From positions 558,001 through 622,000 of the forward strand of contig NZ_JIAI01000001.1 of assembly GCF_000620785.1 (NCBI RefSeq): 64,000 bases of DNA, given 5' to 3'. This document shows positions 49,680 to 57,180 of the stretch, piece by piece (the first letter of the stretch is position 1; every line of letters starts with the position of its first letter). A program made the position numbers and the translations under genes. The notes below the pieces were generated by a model, which did no database searches, was not told the DNA's origin, and saw only the letters and a program-made list of their open reading frames with translations. Source of the DNA: Actinospineispora acaciae DSM 45401 (GTDB lineage Bacteria > Actinomycetota > Actinomycetes > Mycobacteriales > Pseudonocardiaceae).

Positions 49680-50282
49680 GTGGCGGAGCTACGCTCGTTC
49701 ATCTTCATCGACCAGCTGCAACCGCAGACGATGTGCTACCTGGGCAGCTGGATCCGGGGTCGGCTGCCGCGCACCGGGATGGCCGCCCAGGTCATCGAGG
49801 TCGCCCCCGGCCTGGACATCGAGCCGCTGACCGACGTGGCGCTCAAGCACGCCGAGGTGCAGGCCGGGATCCTGGTGGTCGAGCGCCAGTTCGGCTACCT
49901 GGAGCTGCACGGCCCGACCGCGCAGGTCCGCGCCGCCGGCACCGCCGTGCTCGACCGGCTCGGCGCCGACGAGCGCGACGCCACCCGGCCGAAGATCCTG
50001 GCCGCCACCATCGTCAGCATGATCGACAACCAGCACGCGTTCCTGATCAACCGCAACAAGCTCGGCTCGATGGCGCTGCCCGGCGAGTCGCTGTTCGTGC
50101 TGGAGATGCAGCCGGCGTCCTACGCGATCCTGGCCGCCAACGAGGCGGAGAAGGCGGCCAGCGTGAAGCTGGTCGACTACCGGATGATCGGCGCGACCGG
50201 CCGCGTCTACCTGACCGGCCGCGAGGGCGACATCCGCCAGGCCGCCGACGCCGCCGAAGCCGCCCTCGGGGGGCAACGATGA
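49680..50282 (+). CDS. Microcompartment shell protein, tandem-domain BMC-T (first copy)
   Basis: This 200-residue shell protein has two BMC domains in one chain and would form a pseudohexameric trimer. Domain 1 (about residues 5-95) carries VIEVAPGLDIEPLTDVALK and ERQFGYLELHG; domain 2 (about 100-198) has NQHAFLINRNKLGSMALPGE and ANEAEKAASVKLVDYRMIGA, the usual BMC fold ending. GTG 49680 follows the aldehyde dehydrogenase stop by five bases. The sequence SMALPGESLFVLEM in domain 2 may line the central pore. It is closely related to the BMC-T at 51308. Confidence 0.9.
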   Translation: MAELRSFIFIDQLQPQTMCYLGSWIRGRLPRTGMAAQVIEVAPGLDIEPLTDVALKHAEVQAGILVVERQFGYLELHGPTAQVRAAGTAVLDRLGADERDATRPKILAATIVSMIDNQHAFLINRNKLGSMALPGESLFVLEMQPASYAILAANEAEKAASVKLVDYRMIGATGRVYLTGREGDIRQAADAAEAALGGQR

Positions 50283-50686
50283 ACGACGACGAGCTGCGCC
50301 TGATGGTTCGTGAGCTGCTGCGCGAGGCACTCCCCTCCGTCGCCGACCGAGCCCCCGCGCCGGCCGCCGCCGAGGTGGTGACGCTGCGTACGGACGCCGA
50401 CCTGGATCGGTTCGTCCGCCGGCTGCTGGAGCTGCTCGAGAACCCCGAGCGCCGCGACGACGTCCGCGCCGGCCGGCTGCGCTTCACCCTGGGCGCCAGT
50501 GCACCCCCGGAGCCCGCCGAGCGGAAAACCACCAGGCGGGTGGACAAGGGCGCGGTGACCGAACGGCTGGTCACCGAGGCCGCCCGCGCCGGCGAAACCC
50601 TCGTGCTCGGACGACGAGCCGTGCTCACGCCGCTGGCCAGGGACAAGGCGAAGGCGCTCGGCGTGGCCGTGGAAAGGGAGTCCTGA
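50279..50686 (+). CDS. Conserved small microcompartment protein with an encapsulation-like N-terminal helix
   Basis: This 135-residue protein has no family I can name with confidence. Residues 1-18 (NDDELRLMVRELLREAL) form an amphipathic, charged helix very like the tail of the neighbouring aldehyde dehydrogenase. A Pro/Ala linker follows (about 22-32), then a helix DADLDRFVRRLLELLENPERR (about 40-60) with a RLRFTLG strand, and a basic C-terminal part VTERLVTEAARAGETLVLG ending in TPLARDKAKALGV, which resembles segments seen in other microcompartment accessory proteins. It is coupled at both ends (ATGA overlap with BMC-T; overlap with BMC-P). An adaptor between cargo and shell is a reasonable hypothesis. 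Confidence 0.75.
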   Translation: MNDDELRLMVRELLREALPSVADRAPAPAAAEVVTLRTDADLDRFVRRLLELLENPERRDDVRAGRLRFTLGASAPPEPAERKTTRRVDKGAVTERLVTEAARAGETLVLGRRAVLTPLARDKAKALGVAVERES

Positions 50687-50967
50687 TGCTGCGAGCGATC
50701 GTGACCGGCAACGTCTGGGCCACCAAGAAGGTGGACGGCCTGCCCAGCGGCGCCTTCCTGGAGGTCCAGGTGGAGGACGGGGGCGCCCGGCTGATCGCCT
50801 TCGACGTGCTGGGCAGCGGCATCGGCGAGCGGGTGCTGGTCACCCAGGGCTCGGTGGCCGCCGCCTGGTTCCCCGGCACGCCCCCGCCGGTGGACGCCCT
50901 GGTCATCGGCTCCATCGACCACCAGCCCGATAGCGCGACCCGCACCGAGATCAAACCGACTCGGTGA
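50686..50967 (+). CDS. Microcompartment vertex protein, BMC-P (EutN/CcmL family)
   Basis: This 93-residue pentamer-forming vertex protein starts MLRAIVTGNVWATKKVDGL, the EutN/CcmL beginning, and has DVLGSGIGERVLVTQGSVAA and the final DALVIGSID strand. Pentamers cap the corners of the shell. ATG 50686 overlaps the upstream stop by one base. The last 11 codons lie in the 73-bp dispersed repeat, so the tail after IDHQPDSA is probably derived from that element and is not part of the fold. Confidence 0.92.
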   Translation: MLRAIVTGNVWATKKVDGLPSGAFLEVQVEDGGARLIAFDVLGSGIGERVLVTQGSVAAAWFPGTPPPVDALVIGSIDHQPDSATRTEIKPTR

Positions 50968-51005
50968 AGAGCGCTCATCCAGCCCCGCCGGCGAGTGAGG
51001 CGAAA
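50933..51005 (-). repeat. 73-bp dispersed repeat, copy B (end of the BMC-P gene and following gap)
   Basis: This is the reverse-strand match to 31532-31604, with 30 identical bases at one end (51005-50976) and 15 at the other (50947-50933). It covers the last codons and stop of the BMC-P gene and most of the gap before BMC-H. Read on the minus strand it would encode SPHSPAGLDERS, as in the KARI-like gene. Confidence 0.85.
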
Positions 51006-51026
51006 TGACAGAAAGGGATGTGAACA

Positions 51027-51308
51027 ATGTCGAGTAATGCCATCGGTCTCATCGAGACCAAGGGCTACGTGGCGGCCCTCGCCGCCGCCGACGCCATGGT
51101 CAAGGCCGCGAACGTGCTCATCGTCAGCCGTGAGCAGGTCGGCGACGGCCTGGTCGCGGTCACCGTGGTCGGCGACGTGGGCGCGGTCAAGGCGGCCACC
51201 GAGGCAGGCGCGGACACCGCATCCACCGTGGGCGAACTGGTGTCCGTGCACGTCATCCCCCGCCCGCACGCCGAGCTGGGCCGGCACTTCGGCGTGAGCG
51301 AGGAGTAG
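51027..51308 (+). CDS. Microcompartment shell protein, BMC-H hexamer
   Basis: This 93-residue single-domain shell protein makes the hexameric tiles of the facets. It begins [30 protein letters not shown] and continues with [17 protein letters not shown], standard BMC-H sequence (quoted in parts: [17 protein letters not shown]). The pore loop is VGDGL at residues 38-42, where many BMC-H have GSG, putting an Asp near the pore. GAAAGGGATG lies before ATG 51027. It is the only single-domain hexamer in the locus, so it should be the main facet tile. Confidence 0.94.
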   Translation: MSSNAIGLIETKGYVAALAAADAMVKAANVLIVSREQVGDGLVAVTVVGDVGAVKAATEAGADTASTVGELVSVHVIPRPHAELGRHFGVSEE

Positions 51309-51961
51309 TGGCCGCACCACCCGGTGCGGTGCCCACCGAGCTGCGGGTCTACCTGCGGGTGGAGGACCTCCAGCGGCAGTTCGCGGCCTACCTGGGCACC
51401 CCGACCAGGGCGCGCGGCTACCCGCCGACGGAGGGCCAGCACTCACTGATCATCGAGGTGGCCCCCGGGCTGGCCATCGAGCGCGCCACCGACCTGGCAT
51501 GCAAGGCCGTACCCGAGGTGGAGGTCGGGCTGCTGTTCGTGGAGCGCCAGTTCGGCGTGCTCGAACTGCACGGCTCCGACCTGACCCGCCTCGACGCGGC
51601 CGGAACCGCCGTGCTGGACGGCCTTGGCGTCGCCGCGCACGACCAGCTCGCACCGCGCATCCTGTACTCCGACGTCATCGAGGAGATCACCGACCAGCAC
51701 GCTGTGATCATCAACCGGAACCGGGAGGCGTCCATGGTGCTGCCCGGCGAGAGCCTGCTCGTCTACGAGCTGACGCCCGCGCTGTTCGCCTCGGTGGCGG
51801 CCAACGAGGCGGAGAAGGCGGCGCCGGCGGCCACCCTGGTCACCGTGTCCATGATCGGCGCCGCCGGCCGGCTCTACCTCAGCGGTGCCACCAAGGACGT
51901 GTTGGCCGCGCGCGAGGCCATCACCCGGGCCCTGACCTCGATCGAGGGCCGACACTCGTAA
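51308..51961 (+). CDS. Microcompartment shell protein, tandem-domain BMC-T (second copy)
   Basis: This 217-residue tandem BMC protein parallels the one at 49680. Shared blocks are IIEVAPGLAIERATDLA, VERQFGVLELHG, DQHAVIINRNREASMVLPGESLLVYEL and ANEAEKAAPAATLVTVSMIGAAG (quoted by position: domain 1 about 25-100, domain 2 about 110-215). Its N-terminus is longer by about 15 residues. GTG 51308 overlaps the BMC-H stop by one base (TAGTG). Two different BMC-T tiles suggest separate pores for substrate and cofactor passage, which is inference. Confidence 0.9.
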   Translation: MAAPPGAVPTELRVYLRVEDLQRQFAAYLGTPTRARGYPPTEGQHSLIIEVAPGLAIERATDLACKAVPEVEVGLLFVERQFGVLELHGSDLTRLDAAGTAVLDGLGVAAHDQLAPRILYSDVIEEITDQHAVIINRNREASMVLPGESLLVYELTPALFASVAANEAEKAAPAATLVTVSMIGAAGRLYLSGATKDVLAAREAITRALTSIEGRHS

Positions 51962-51991
51962 CGACCACCAGCACGGACGGAAGGGGCAACG

Positions 51992-52987
51992 ATGCCCATC
52001 CACGACCTCTCGGCGGCAGACGCGGTCGCCCGCCTCACCGCCGTGGCCCGCCAGGCCCTCGCCGGCTACGACGTCACCCCGGACGCCGACGTGACCCTGC
52101 TCGAGCTGTCCGAGAACGCGACCTTTCAGGTGGACGACGCCGGCGCACGGACCGTGCTGCGGATCCACCGGTTGGACTACCACTCCCCCGAGGCCATCCG
52201 CTCCGAGCTGGCCTGGCTGTCGGCGCTGCGCGACCAGGCCGGGGTGCGCACCCCGTCGGTGGTCCCCACCCGCGACGGCGAGCCAGTGGCGCGCATCGAG
52301 CCGAGCGACGACGGCCCGGTCCGGCACGGCGTGATGTTCGAGTTCCTGCCCGGCACGGAGCCGCCCGCCCGCCGGACGGACTTCGAGAGCCTCGGCGAGA
52401 TCACCGCCCGCATGCACCGCCACGCCCGGCAGTGGCCCCGACCGGCCGGGTTCACCCGCTTCCGCTGGGACACCGAGGCCGCGTTCGGCCAGCGGGCCCG
52501 GTGGGGCCGTTGGCGCGACGGCGTCGGGATGGGCACCGAGGAGCTGGCCACCCTGGGGCGGCTGGAGGCCGTGCTGCGGCGCCGGCTCGCGGCGTACGGC
52601 GCGAGCCCGGACCGGTGGGGGCTCATCCACGCCGACCTGCGGCTGGCCAACCTGCTGGTGGACGATACCGGCGCGGTCAGCGTGATCGACTTCGACGACT
52701 GCGGGTGCGGCTGGTACCTCTACGACCTCGGCACCGCCGTGAGCTTCTTCGAGCACGAGCCGCGGGTGCCCGAGCTGGTGGACGGCTGGCTGGCCGGCTA
52801 CCGCAAGGTCCTCGACCTGCCGGCCGCCGACGAGGCGGAGGCCCGGACGTTCATCCTGTTCCGACGGCTCCTGCTGACCGCCTGGATCGGCTCGCACACC
52901 GGTGTCGAGCTGGCCCGCGAGCTGGGGGCCGGCTACACCCAGGGCGGCTGCGAGCTGGCCGAGCGCTACCTGTCCCGTTTCGCCTAG
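51992..52987 (+). CDS. Aminoglycoside phosphotransferase-like kinase (amino-alcohol kinase candidate)
   Basis: This 331-residue kinase has the APH/choline-kinase fold: ENATFQVDDAGARTVLRIHR (ATP lobe), FEFLPGTEPP (hinge), the catalytic loop WGLIHADLRLANLLVDDTG with HxDLxxxN, and the metal-binding SVIDFDDCGCG (Asp). In RMM-type loci such a kinase is proposed to phosphorylate 1-amino-2-propanol. It ends 12 bp before the SDR gene. AAGGGG precedes ATG 51992. No encapsulation peptide is visible, so it may work outside the shell. Confidence 0.87.
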   Translation: MPIHDLSAADAVARLTAVARQALAGYDVTPDADVTLLELSENATFQVDDAGARTVLRIHRLDYHSPEAIRSELAWLSALRDQAGVRTPSVVPTRDGEPVARIEPSDDGPVRHGVMFEFLPGTEPPARRTDFESLGEITARMHRHARQWPRPAGFTRFRWDTEAAFGQRARWGRWRDGVGMGTEELATLGRLEAVLRRRLAAYGASPDRWGLIHADLRLANLLVDDTGAVSVIDFDDCGCGWYLYDLGTAVSFFEHEPRVPELVDGWLAGYRKVLDLPAADEAEARTFILFRRLLLTAWIGSHTGVELARELGAGYTQGGCELAERYLSRFA

Positions 52988-52999
52988 AGGAGGAACCGC

Positions 53000-53770
53000 A
53001 TGTTCACCCCACTCGCCGGCCGCTCGGTCGTGGTGACCGGCGCCAGCAAGGGCATCGGCAAGGGCATCGCCGGCGTGTTCGCCCGCGCCGGCGCGCGGGT
53101 GCTGGTGGTGGCCCGCGACGAGGCCGCCGTCCGCGCCGCCGCCGACGAGCTGAACCGGCTCGACGGGGAGGTCTCCGCGCTCAGTGGCGACGTCACCGAC
53201 CCGGACAGCTGCGCGCGGATCGCGGCGGTCGCGCAGGAACGCCACGGCGGCATCGACGTGCTCTGCGCCAACGCCGGGGTGTTCCCGGAGCGCCGGCTCG
53301 CGGACATGACGGCCAAGGACATCGACGAGGTGCTCGGCATCAACCTCAAGGGCACCATGCTCCCGGTCACCGCGTGCCTGCCGGCGCTGCGCCGCTCCGG
53401 CCGGGGCCGGGTGGTCATCACCTCGTCGATCACCGGGCCGATCACCGGCTTCCCGGGCTGGACGCACTACGGCGCCAGCAAGGCCGGCCAGCTCGGGTTC
53501 ATGCGCACGGCCGCGATCGAGCTGGCGCCGATGGGCATCACCGTCAACGCCGTGCTGCCCGGCAACATCCTGACCGAGGGTCTGCGCGACATGGGCGAGG
53601 ACTACCTGCGGCAGATGAGCGCGTCGATCCCGCAGAAACGCCTCGGCAGCGTCGAGGACATCGGCAACGCCGCGCTGTTCCTGGCCACCGAGGAGGCCGG
53701 CTACATCACCGGCCAGACCCTCGTCATCGACGGCGGGCAGGTGCTCCCGGAGTCGCTCGACGCGGTCTGA
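53000..53770 (+). CDS. Short-chain dehydrogenase, probable 1-amino-2-propanol dehydrogenase
   Basis: This 256-residue SDR has the cofactor motif TGASKGIG at 13-20, NAG at 91-93, and the catalytic Ser142/143, Tyr157 and Lys161 ([22 protein letters not shown]). An RMM-locus SDR in Mycobacterium smegmatis and an inducible enzyme from Rhodococcus erythropolis oxidise (S)-1-amino-2-propanol to aminoacetone. Place and sequence support the same role here. AGAGGAGG lies before ATG 53000. The next gene is the GntR regulator, behind its own operator. Confidence 0.9.
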   Translation: MFTPLAGRSVVVTGASKGIGKGIAGVFARAGARVLVVARDEAAVRAAADELNRLDGEVSALSGDVTDPDSCARIAAVAQERHGGIDVLCANAGVFPERRLADMTAKDIDEVLGINLKGTMLPVTACLPALRRSGRGRVVITSSITGPITGFPGWTHYGASKAGQLGFMRTAAIELAPMGITVNAVLPGNILTEGLRDMGEDYLRQMSASIPQKRLGSVEDIGNAALFLATEEAGYITGQTLVIDGGQVLPESLDAV

Positions 53771-53771
53771 C

Positions 53772-53803
53772 CCAATACGACGAATTGGTTGGGATCGGTT
53801 GGG
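53772..53803. promoter_or_regulatory. CCAAT-N7-ATTGG dyad and GGTTGGG repeats before the GntR gene
   Basis: CCAAT (53772-53776) and ATTGG (53784-53788) form a dyad, followed by GGTTGGG at 53787-53793 and again at 53797-53803 (10 bp apart). They lie 55-86 bp before the GntR start. The array could be an autoregulatory site. Similar TTGGT sequence occurs at 46829-46833 in the operon promoter. Confidence 0.45.
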
Positions 53804-53857
53804 CCAAAGCCGGCCGGCCGGGATAGCGTGGCGCGCACCAGGAGGTGAGACGACCGC

Positions 53858-54661
53858 ATGACCACGTCACCCACGGCCGCCACGGGCGGGCCCGAGGTAC
53901 CGACGACCGCCGAGGACATCCGCCAGCAGCTGTTCACCTACATCACGTCCGGCCGGCTCCGGCCCGGCCAGCGGCTCGGTGCCGAGCGTGAGCTCGCGGA
54001 GTCCTACGGCGTCAGCCGCGCCACCCTGCGCCAGGCCCTGGAGGCGCTGGAGCGCGCCGGCGTGGTGCGCCGGCTGCCGGGCCGGGGCGGCGGCACGTTC
54101 GTCAGCGAACCGAAGATCGAGCGCGACCTGTCCAGCGTGGTGGGCGTGCCCGCGCTGCTGCGCAAGCAGGGCATGACCGCCGGCACCCGGATCGTCAGCA
54201 CGGCCATGACCGGGGCCGACGAGGCCACCGCCGCCGCGCTGGAGGTGCGGCCCGGCGAGCTGGTGTACGAGGTGGTGCGCATTCGGCTCGCGGACGGCAG
54301 CCCGATCTCACTGGAGCACGCGCGGTTCCCGGCCGCCCGTTTCCCCGGAATGCTGGACCTCCCGCTCGGCGGGTCGATCTACGACCTGATCCGCGAGCAC
54401 TACCACCTGTCCCCCGACCAGTCCCTGGAGCGCATCGAGGTGGTCCACGCCACCGCGCACGAGGCGGCCATCCTGGACGTCAACGAGGACGCGCCGCTGC
54501 TGTCCATCACCCGGACCACCACCGACTCGCACGGCGCCGCCTTCGAGTTCTCCCACGACCTGTTCCGGGCGGACCGGACCCGGATCGTGATCCGCACGCC
54601 CACCGGCGCGGACCGCGACCAGGCGCCGACCCCGCTGCGCCAGCGGATCGAGATCGTATAG
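53858..54661 (+). CDS. GntR/UTRA family regulator of the microcompartment locus
   Basis: This 267-residue regulator has a GntR winged helix at about residues 18-88 (IRQQLFTYITSGRLRPGQRL, GAERELAESYGVSRATLRQAL, GRGGGTFVSEPK) and a UTRA ligand domain with the segment GELVYEVVRIRLADGSPISLEH. It is the terminal gene of the locus, as in other RMM-type clusters where a GntR protein controls amino-alcohol induction. GGAGGTGAG precedes ATG 53858. The likely inducer is the amino alcohol or its phosphate, by analogy. Confidence 0.9.
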   Translation: MTTSPTAATGGPEVPTTAEDIRQQLFTYITSGRLRPGQRLGAERELAESYGVSRATLRQALEALERAGVVRRLPGRGGGTFVSEPKIERDLSSVVGVPALLRKQGMTAGTRIVSTAMTGADEATAAALEVRPGELVYEVVRIRLADGSPISLEHARFPAARFPGMLDLPLGGSIYDLIREHYHLSPDQSLERIEVVHATAHEAAILDVNEDAPLLSITRTTTDSHGAAFEFSHDLFRADRTRIVIRTPTGADRDQAPTPLRQRIEIV

Positions 54662-54802
54662 CGGACGTCGTCGGCGCGATTTCGCGAGCGCGCATTCTGA
54701 AGAAGCACTGAGAAAACCCGCCGTCGGATTCTCTAAATCTTTGCTCAGAATGTCGGGCCGGTGTTAGGAAGGGCACCCCCAAGCGCTCCCCGAAAGGACC
54801 TG

Positions 54803-55084
54803 ATGATGGCTCGGATTCTTCCTGCCGTGGGCAGGGTGACATTTCCACTGGCCGCGGTGCTATTCGCGGTCGGCGTGGCCGGCGCGCCGGCATCGGCGGC
54901 CGCGTCCACGGTCGACGCGACGGTCGTTCCGGCCGCCGCCAGCGTCGCGCCGCCCCCGCCACCGAAGCAGATCCGCAAGGAGGACTGCCGGCGCGGCGGT
55001 GGTCACTGGGTCCGCGACCGTCGTGACATGCACCTGTACCACTGCGCCGGAGGCCGTTTCGACAAGCGCGACGGCCGGTTCTGA
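54803..55084 (+). CDS. Small secreted protein, unknown function
   Basis: This 93-residue protein starts with a signal peptide: MMARILP with a hydrophobic stretch (about residues 8-26) and an ASAAA-like cleavage region near residue 33. The mature part is short, with a Pro run (APPPPPK) and a compact basic C-terminus carrying two Cys (EDCRRGGGHWVRD and LYHCAGGRF) that could form a disulfide. A GAAAGGA site lies before two in-frame ATGs (54803 and 54806). The promoter region (54710-54770) is AT-rich. I do not recognise a family; similar small Cys-pair secreted proteins are common in actinomycetes. Confidence 0.65.
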   Translation: MMARILPAVGRVTFPLAAVLFAVGVAGAPASAAASTVDATVVPAAASVAPPPPPKQIRKEDCRRGGGHWVRDRRDMHLYHCAGGRFDKRDGRF

Positions 55085-55095
55085 CCCGCGAAGGG

Positions 55096-55611
55096 TCACG
55101 TCGGTAACAGGGTTCCCGCGCGTTTGACGAGCCGGGTGATGGGCGCGGTCTCCGCGCCCATCACCCCGGGCAGCGGGCCGACCCGTTCGGCGAGGTGGTC
55201 GTACAGCGCGTCGGTGTCCCGGCAGACCAGGTGCGCCACCAGGGTTCGCCGGACCGGTGGTCGCCGAGGCGAACGCGACCTCCCGGTGGCCGGCCAGCGC
55301 CCGCCCGATCGTGGTGAGCGCGGCGGGAGCGACGGTCAGCCAGAGGATCGCCACGGCGGTGTAGCCCAACAGCGCCGCGTCGATGTCCACATCGAAGTGC
55401 AGGAACCCGTTGCGGCGCAGTTCGGCCAACCGCCGTCGGGTGGTGGACGCGGACCAGCCGGTGGCGGCGGCCAGCGCGGGGATCTCGATCCTGCCGTCCT
55501 TGGCCAGCGCGGCGAACAGCCAGGTGTCCTCGGGGGTGAGCGTGATCGGCGGGCCGGGTCGCGGTTCGATCGGTGGGCGCGCCAGGCGTTCGGGGCAGTG
55601 CTCGACGACCT
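55096..55611 (-). pseudogene. Lrp/AsnC family regulator remnant (5'-truncated and frameshifted)
   Basis: The minus strand encodes a C-terminal half of an AsnC-type regulator: PEDTWLFAALAKDGRIEIP as helix-turn-helix, then ALAAATGWSASTTRRRLAEL, FDVDIDAALLGYTAVAILW as the sensor domain, then VAFASATTGPAN. At about 55240-55250 the frame changes and the sequence continues in another frame as LVAHLVCRDTDALYDHLAER to a stop at 55096. At the 5' side an in-frame TAG lies just upstream of 55611 and there is no good start codon. At least two lesions make this a probable pseudogene; a sequencing error could explain the frameshift but not the missing start. Confidence 0.7.
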
Positions 55612-55682
55612 ACTGGCCCGGCGCTGACACCTCACCCGCGCGCCACCGCGCTCGCCCGACCCCCGGATGGTCGCGGTTGAAA

Positions 55683-55697
55683 TGACTGACTCAGTCA
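55683..55697. promoter_or_regulatory. MarR operator candidate, TGACTGACTCAGTCA
   Basis: TGACTGA and TCAGTCA are 7-bp arms around one central base, 14 bp before the MarR start codon. The position over the promoter or start region suits autorepression by the adjacent MarR protein, which precedes an exporter gene. Confidence 0.65.
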
Positions 55698-55711
55698 GTT
55701 AATGTCGAGAC

Positions 55712-56215
55712 ATGGACGACAGGTCGGCGAACCTCGTCACCGCGCTGGTGGTCGCCCTGGCCGACGCGCTCGACGAGACCACCGGCCGCGCCGGGGCGCA
55801 CGGGGCCAACGGCGCCTCGGCGCTGGCCACCATCCACTTCGTGCCCGGCGAACGCATCGACGAGCTGAGCCGGGTGCTCGGGATCACCGGCTCCGGGACC
55901 GTGCGGCTGGTGGACCGGCTCGTCGCCGACGGACTGGTGGAACGACGCCCCGGCCGGGACAGGCGCAGCGTGTCGCTGTGGCTCACCGAGCGCGGGGCGG
56001 CCGTCGCCGAGGAGATCGTGGCGCGGCGGCGCGAGGTCCTGCGGCGCGCGCTCGAACCGCTGACCGACGCCCAGCGCGACGCCCTGGCCGCGGTGGCCGA
56101 GCCGGCGCTCGCGGGCATGGCGGTGAACCGGGAGCGCGCGGACCGGATCTGCCGGCTGTGCGACTACGTGGCCTGCCCGCAGGACCGCTGCCCGGTCGAG
56201 AGGGCCGTCTCATGA
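55712..56215 (+). CDS. MarR family regulator with a C-terminal cysteine cluster
   Basis: This 167-residue MarR-type winged-helix protein has IDELSRVLGITGSGTVRLVD as helix-turn-helix (about residues 50-69) and GRDRRSVSLWLTERG as the wing (about 80-94). The C-terminus has Cys-x2-Cys-x4-Cys-x4-Cys (CRLCDYVACPQDRCPVE, about residues 147-163), which could bind zinc or sense oxidants. It overlaps the EamA exporter gene by ATGA, so it probably controls efflux of its ligand. A 15-bp palindrome lies just upstream. Confidence 0.88.
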   Translation: MDDRSANLVTALVVALADALDETTGRAGAHGANGASALATIHFVPGERIDELSRVLGITGSGTVRLVDRLVADGLVERRPGRDRRSVSLWLTERGAAVAEEIVARRREVLRRALEPLTDAQRDALAAVAEPALAGMAVNRERADRICRLCDYVACPQDRCPVERAVS

Positions 56216-57180
56216 GCGGGGGCTGGCGGTTCCGGCTGATGCTGGTCGCGGCCGCCGTGGGGTGGGGCTGCGCGACGACGGCGACGAAGTACGCCCTGGC
56301 CGGGTTCGGCCCGGCGACCATGCTCGTGGTCAAGCTGGCCGCCGCGAGCGCCGTGCTGTGGGCGGTGTCGCTGGTGCGCGGCGTCCGGCCGGCGCCGGGG
56401 AGAGGACGGTTCGCGCTGCTCGGGTTGTTCGAGCCCGCGCTGGCCTACGGCGGGCTCACGGTCGGCCTCACCTACACCACGGCCACGAACGCGTCGCTGC
56501 TCGGCGTGACGGAGTCGATCTTCGTGCTGATGCTGGCCGCCGCGTTCCTGTCCGAGCGCATCCGTGCCCGGTCCGTACTGGGCATCGCGCTGGCGGTCGC
56601 CGGCGTGCTCGCGCTGGGCGGCGGCGACGTCGGGACCGGGTTCAACCTCGGTGACCTCATCGTGGTCGCGGGTTCCGTCGCGGCGGCCGTCTACGTGACG
56701 CTCGCGGCGAAGGTGGCTTCCACCGCCGACGCGCTCACCATGACCACGTACCAGTTCACCTTCGCCACCGCGTTCACCCTGCCGCTCGCGGTGTGGCCGT
56801 GGCTGACCGGCCGCGAACCACTGCCCACCAGCGTCGAGCCCCGCTACTGGCTGGCCGCGATGTTCGTCGGCGGGGTGTGCTTTGCGCTGAGCTTCCTGCT
56901 GTACAACCAGGCGATCAGGTCGGTCCCGGCCGGAATGGCAGGCGTGATCCTCAACATGGTCCCGGTGATCGGCGTGCTGACGGCGGTCGTCTTCCTCGGC
57001 GAGTCGCTCACCGCCTGGCACATGGCCGGCGCCGTGCTGGTCGTCGCCGGAATCATGCTCTTCCCGGCCGCCAAGGAACAGCTCACCCGTGCGTCCTCGC
57101 CGGCGCCCGGGACAGCACCAGGTACACCACGAACCCGACGATCAGGCCGACCACCCAGCTGTAGTCGTAGAGCGGCTTGA
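56212..57180 (+). CDS. EamA/DMT family exporter
   Basis: This 322-residue drug/metabolite transporter has two EamA repeats with about ten helices: GWGCATTATKYALAGFGPAT near the start, LTYTTATNASLLGVTESIF (about 85-103) and in the second half LYNQAIRSVPAGMAGVILNMVPVIGVL. It ends with about 30 non-membrane residues rich in Arg and Ser that overlap the convergent NCS1 permease by 98 bp; this tail is probably not conserved. Cotranscribed with MarR, it likely exports a small metabolite or toxin. Confidence 0.85.
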   Translation: MSGGWRFRLMLVAAAVGWGCATTATKYALAGFGPATMLVVKLAAASAVLWAVSLVRGVRPAPGRGRFALLGLFEPALAYGGLTVGLTYTTATNASLLGVTESIFVLMLAAAFLSERIRARSVLGIALAVAGVLALGGGDVGTGFNLGDLIVVAGSVAAAVYVTLAAKVASTADALTMTTYQFTFATAFTLPLAVWPWLTGREPLPTSVEPRYWLAAMFVGGVCFALSFLLYNQAIRSVPAGMAGVILNMVPVIGVLTAVVFLGESLTAWHMAGAVLVVAGIMLFPAAKEQLTRASSPAPGTAPGTPRTRRSGRPPSCSRRAA

